Shown here: positions 61,982 through 64,000 of the stretch, piece by piece | How positions within the stretch are numbered: the stretch's first letter is position 1 | How the letters are laid out: every line of letters begins with the position of its first letter | Assembly: GCA_963920765.1 (NCBI GenBank) | Contig: OY987249.1 | Location: 2,501-66,500, forward strand | Reading direction: 5' to 3' | Source: Ulota crispa | Lineage: Eukaryota; Streptophyta; Bryopsida; Orthotrichales; Orthotrichaceae | Length of the DNA stretch: 64,000 nucleotides | Translations under genes and position numbers: made by a program | The notes under the pieces: generated by a model | Told to the model about the DNA's origin: nothing | What the model saw: the letters and a program-made list of their open reading frames with translations, nothing else | Databases searched by the model: none

Positions 61982-64000
61982 AGCACTTCGACATGACTCC
62001 ATTTGCCTCGAAAGGCATCAGTATTCAACAACAGTGAGGTGGTATTTTGAAAAGGAATTTTTAGTTATTAAGATGTAGAGAAGCAACACCAACCAACTAT
62101 GTTTTTAAACTTACAGTAGATATATGAAAACACGGTTTCTGGGCGCGTGAAAAAACATGTGTCATTTTGCGATGAAATATTGCAAAACTCATTGAAAAAG
62201 TTGTACAAAAATCAGAGTGAGGTAGAGTTTTTGGTTCACATTACCTGACATTTCCAGAAGCTGCTATAAAAGTGACCGAATTGGCGTCATTGCATACGTC
62301 TTGGAGAACTCCCTCCGGTAATCTTTATGAACAAAGATATAATGCATGCGTCACGGTATATTCACTCTGCAATTATCGAGCGAAAGTGCTAGAACCTGGA
62401 AAAAGTGCACAAATGAAACGGATGATTTGTCCCTTAGTGTATAGAATTCGAGGCCAAATGTTTGAACCTATAAAAAGAACATGACTGGCATTACAACCAG
62501 CGAAGCTTTAATGGGCACCTGCCATAAGCCTGAACTACCAGTTACCAGCACTTGTCAGAATAACTCGGGTGTATACTTAAAACACATCATTCCAAAAATT
62601 CTTGCTGCATTAAATGTGGAGAGAAAATGAGTACTTAGACGAAAATAGAACATGAATTACATGGGCGGTTTTTTTTTACCTTAAAATCTACCTTGTAGTG
62701 ACTGACATGTATTACTCTTGTTTTGCTATGTCTTTACGTGTACAATATCCTACTACATACATTCAAGCATTACATACTTCCTCTGCAAATTTGAAATTAT
62801 TTGTTCTATAAGAAGCAAACTATGAGTATGTGACATAGGACAATGAATATGTCATCGTGAATTACGACACATTCAAATATCAGCCTGCACATATGTTGCA
62901 CATTCTCTATCTGACTTTGTCTTATAATATCAGTAAGGGAAGCTTCAGAGATGGTTGAAAAAACAAGTAATTCACTAGTTCAAAATGAAGAGTTCATATA
63001 CAGTTGAAACGGCTTTGAGTAAAATACACTATATCTGTGAAGGCTGAACTTCAATTTCACAGGAAGGCGGGAAGAGGATTGCTTTTTCACTCTAGTAATA
63101 GGCCATTTGTTTTGCGAAAGTGGAAATCACATGGATTTTCGAGCAGTATACTGTTATACATAAGAGTTTTTCTTGGGCTGTGGCACGGTGCACTAGGTGG
63201 CGCACCAATAGGCGGTAGCAACATGAACGACTTAAATATTATACGTCAATAATTCACACGCAATACAAAGCAGTAATTCATGGTGGTCAAAAATCAGCAT
63301 TACCTATGGTGAAATGTTCATCGACCTTAACGATACATTGCAACTTACAGCTGTCGACTTAATTAATTTCTGATTTCAATATATTGTTCTCCAGACTTCA
63401 GTAAGATTTTGTACAATCCTAATGTGAGGGTGAATTTATTTTGAAATAAATTGCAAAAGTGGTTTCCAATTCGTACGCCAAAAATTAGAAGACTTACTAG
63501 AAAATCAATAATCTTGAAATTCAACATACAGCGTTGCGAAATTCTGCGTACCGTCCAGATTACGCATTTCTGAGGTGCAAGCAGCGCAAGGGGTTTTAAC
63601 CTATTCGAAATTGGTGGAACCAGAATTGGAGTTTCAATCGTCCTCAGAATATCTCTGCAAGACACACAAAATCTGTTAGTGTTATTGAACGATCACTGCA
63701 CGACATCGATTTTGAGACATTACGAAATATGTAATTACGTGAAAGGTAACACTGTCGACATGCCCACATATTTCTCACCTGTTTATCTATGGAAGAAAAT
63801 CTCTACTCGCGTTGAAGTACAACCTAGGTTACAACATGTTTGCGGAGCTGCGAAATCTTTGAAAAGCCCGACGTCGTTCAAATGTAAAGAGACAACATTG
63901 CTGTTATGTGAATGTGGTGCAAACCCTAAACCGCTCCCTTTCTTTTCCGAGAATTGCGACAACGCAGAGAATGAACCCTAACATTTACCTCAAAGCGTTT
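61982..64000. other. Right flank, no gene assigned
   Basis: Only short open frames. At 62691-62701 CCTTGTAGTG is the inverse of a CACTACAAGG-type CACTA end and could be a second terminus. On the minus strand the last 150 bp (GTTAGGGTTCATTCTCTGCG) look like a plant 5' leader, so a minus-strand transcription unit may begin near or beyond the right edge. Confidence 0.35.

Overview
The window is AT-rich, repeat-laden nuclear DNA of a land plant. The evidence is broken host genes whose introns have GT/AG borders (a plant DnaJ-X chaperone and a plant CCCH62-like protein), a CACTA transposon with the plant tnp2/DUF4218/DUF4216 order, and a DUF7869-type gene of a kind I associate mainly with non-seed plants. 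I cannot name the species; moss, fern, lycophyte or gymnosperm are all possible. I found no intact host gene, no tRNA or rRNA gene, and nothing prokaryotic.

Layout. 0-13 kb: gene-free sequence with miniature transposons bounded by TTAA and CCCC/GGGG ends (piggyBac-like) and small tandem repeats. 14.7-16.7 kb (minus strand): 3' half of a broken DnaJ-X gene. 16.8-38.2 kb: a candidate ~21 kb mobile unit with a DUF7869 pseudogene on the minus strand (17.2-20.1 kb) and, divergently, a long broken gene on the plus strand (30.4-37.5 kb) with a ParB-like motif, a possible methyltransferase-like end and an FCP1/NIF-like phosphatase domain. A pile of nested MITEs (22.4-28.6 kb) lies between the two. 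38.4-40.1 kb (minus): 5' half of the same DnaJ gene. 42.85-46.4 kb (minus): a broken SAP/CCCH62-like gene. 48-50 kb: minisatellite and MITEs. 50.8-62.0 kb: a degenerate CACTA element, gene on the minus strand.

The most interesting signal is a 21-bp palindrome (10-bp arms around one base, close to TTTAGATCGA-N-TCGATCTAAA). I count more than 20 diverged copies, all between 20.1 and 36.7 kb. They lie in the shared upstream regions of the two divergent genes and nearly fill two short introns of the ParB-like gene, spaced about 65-130 bp. With the DnaJ gene split on either side, this suggests one large two-gene element with its own repeated binding site, inserted in a DnaJ gene.

Almost all in-frame stops in the broken genes are TAG or TGA (about 16 TAG, 8 TGA, 1 TAA by eye). 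That pattern fits C-to-T decay at CAG and CGA, i.e. deamination of methylated CHG and CG sites, more than a changed genetic code. All coordinates and splice sites were read by eye.
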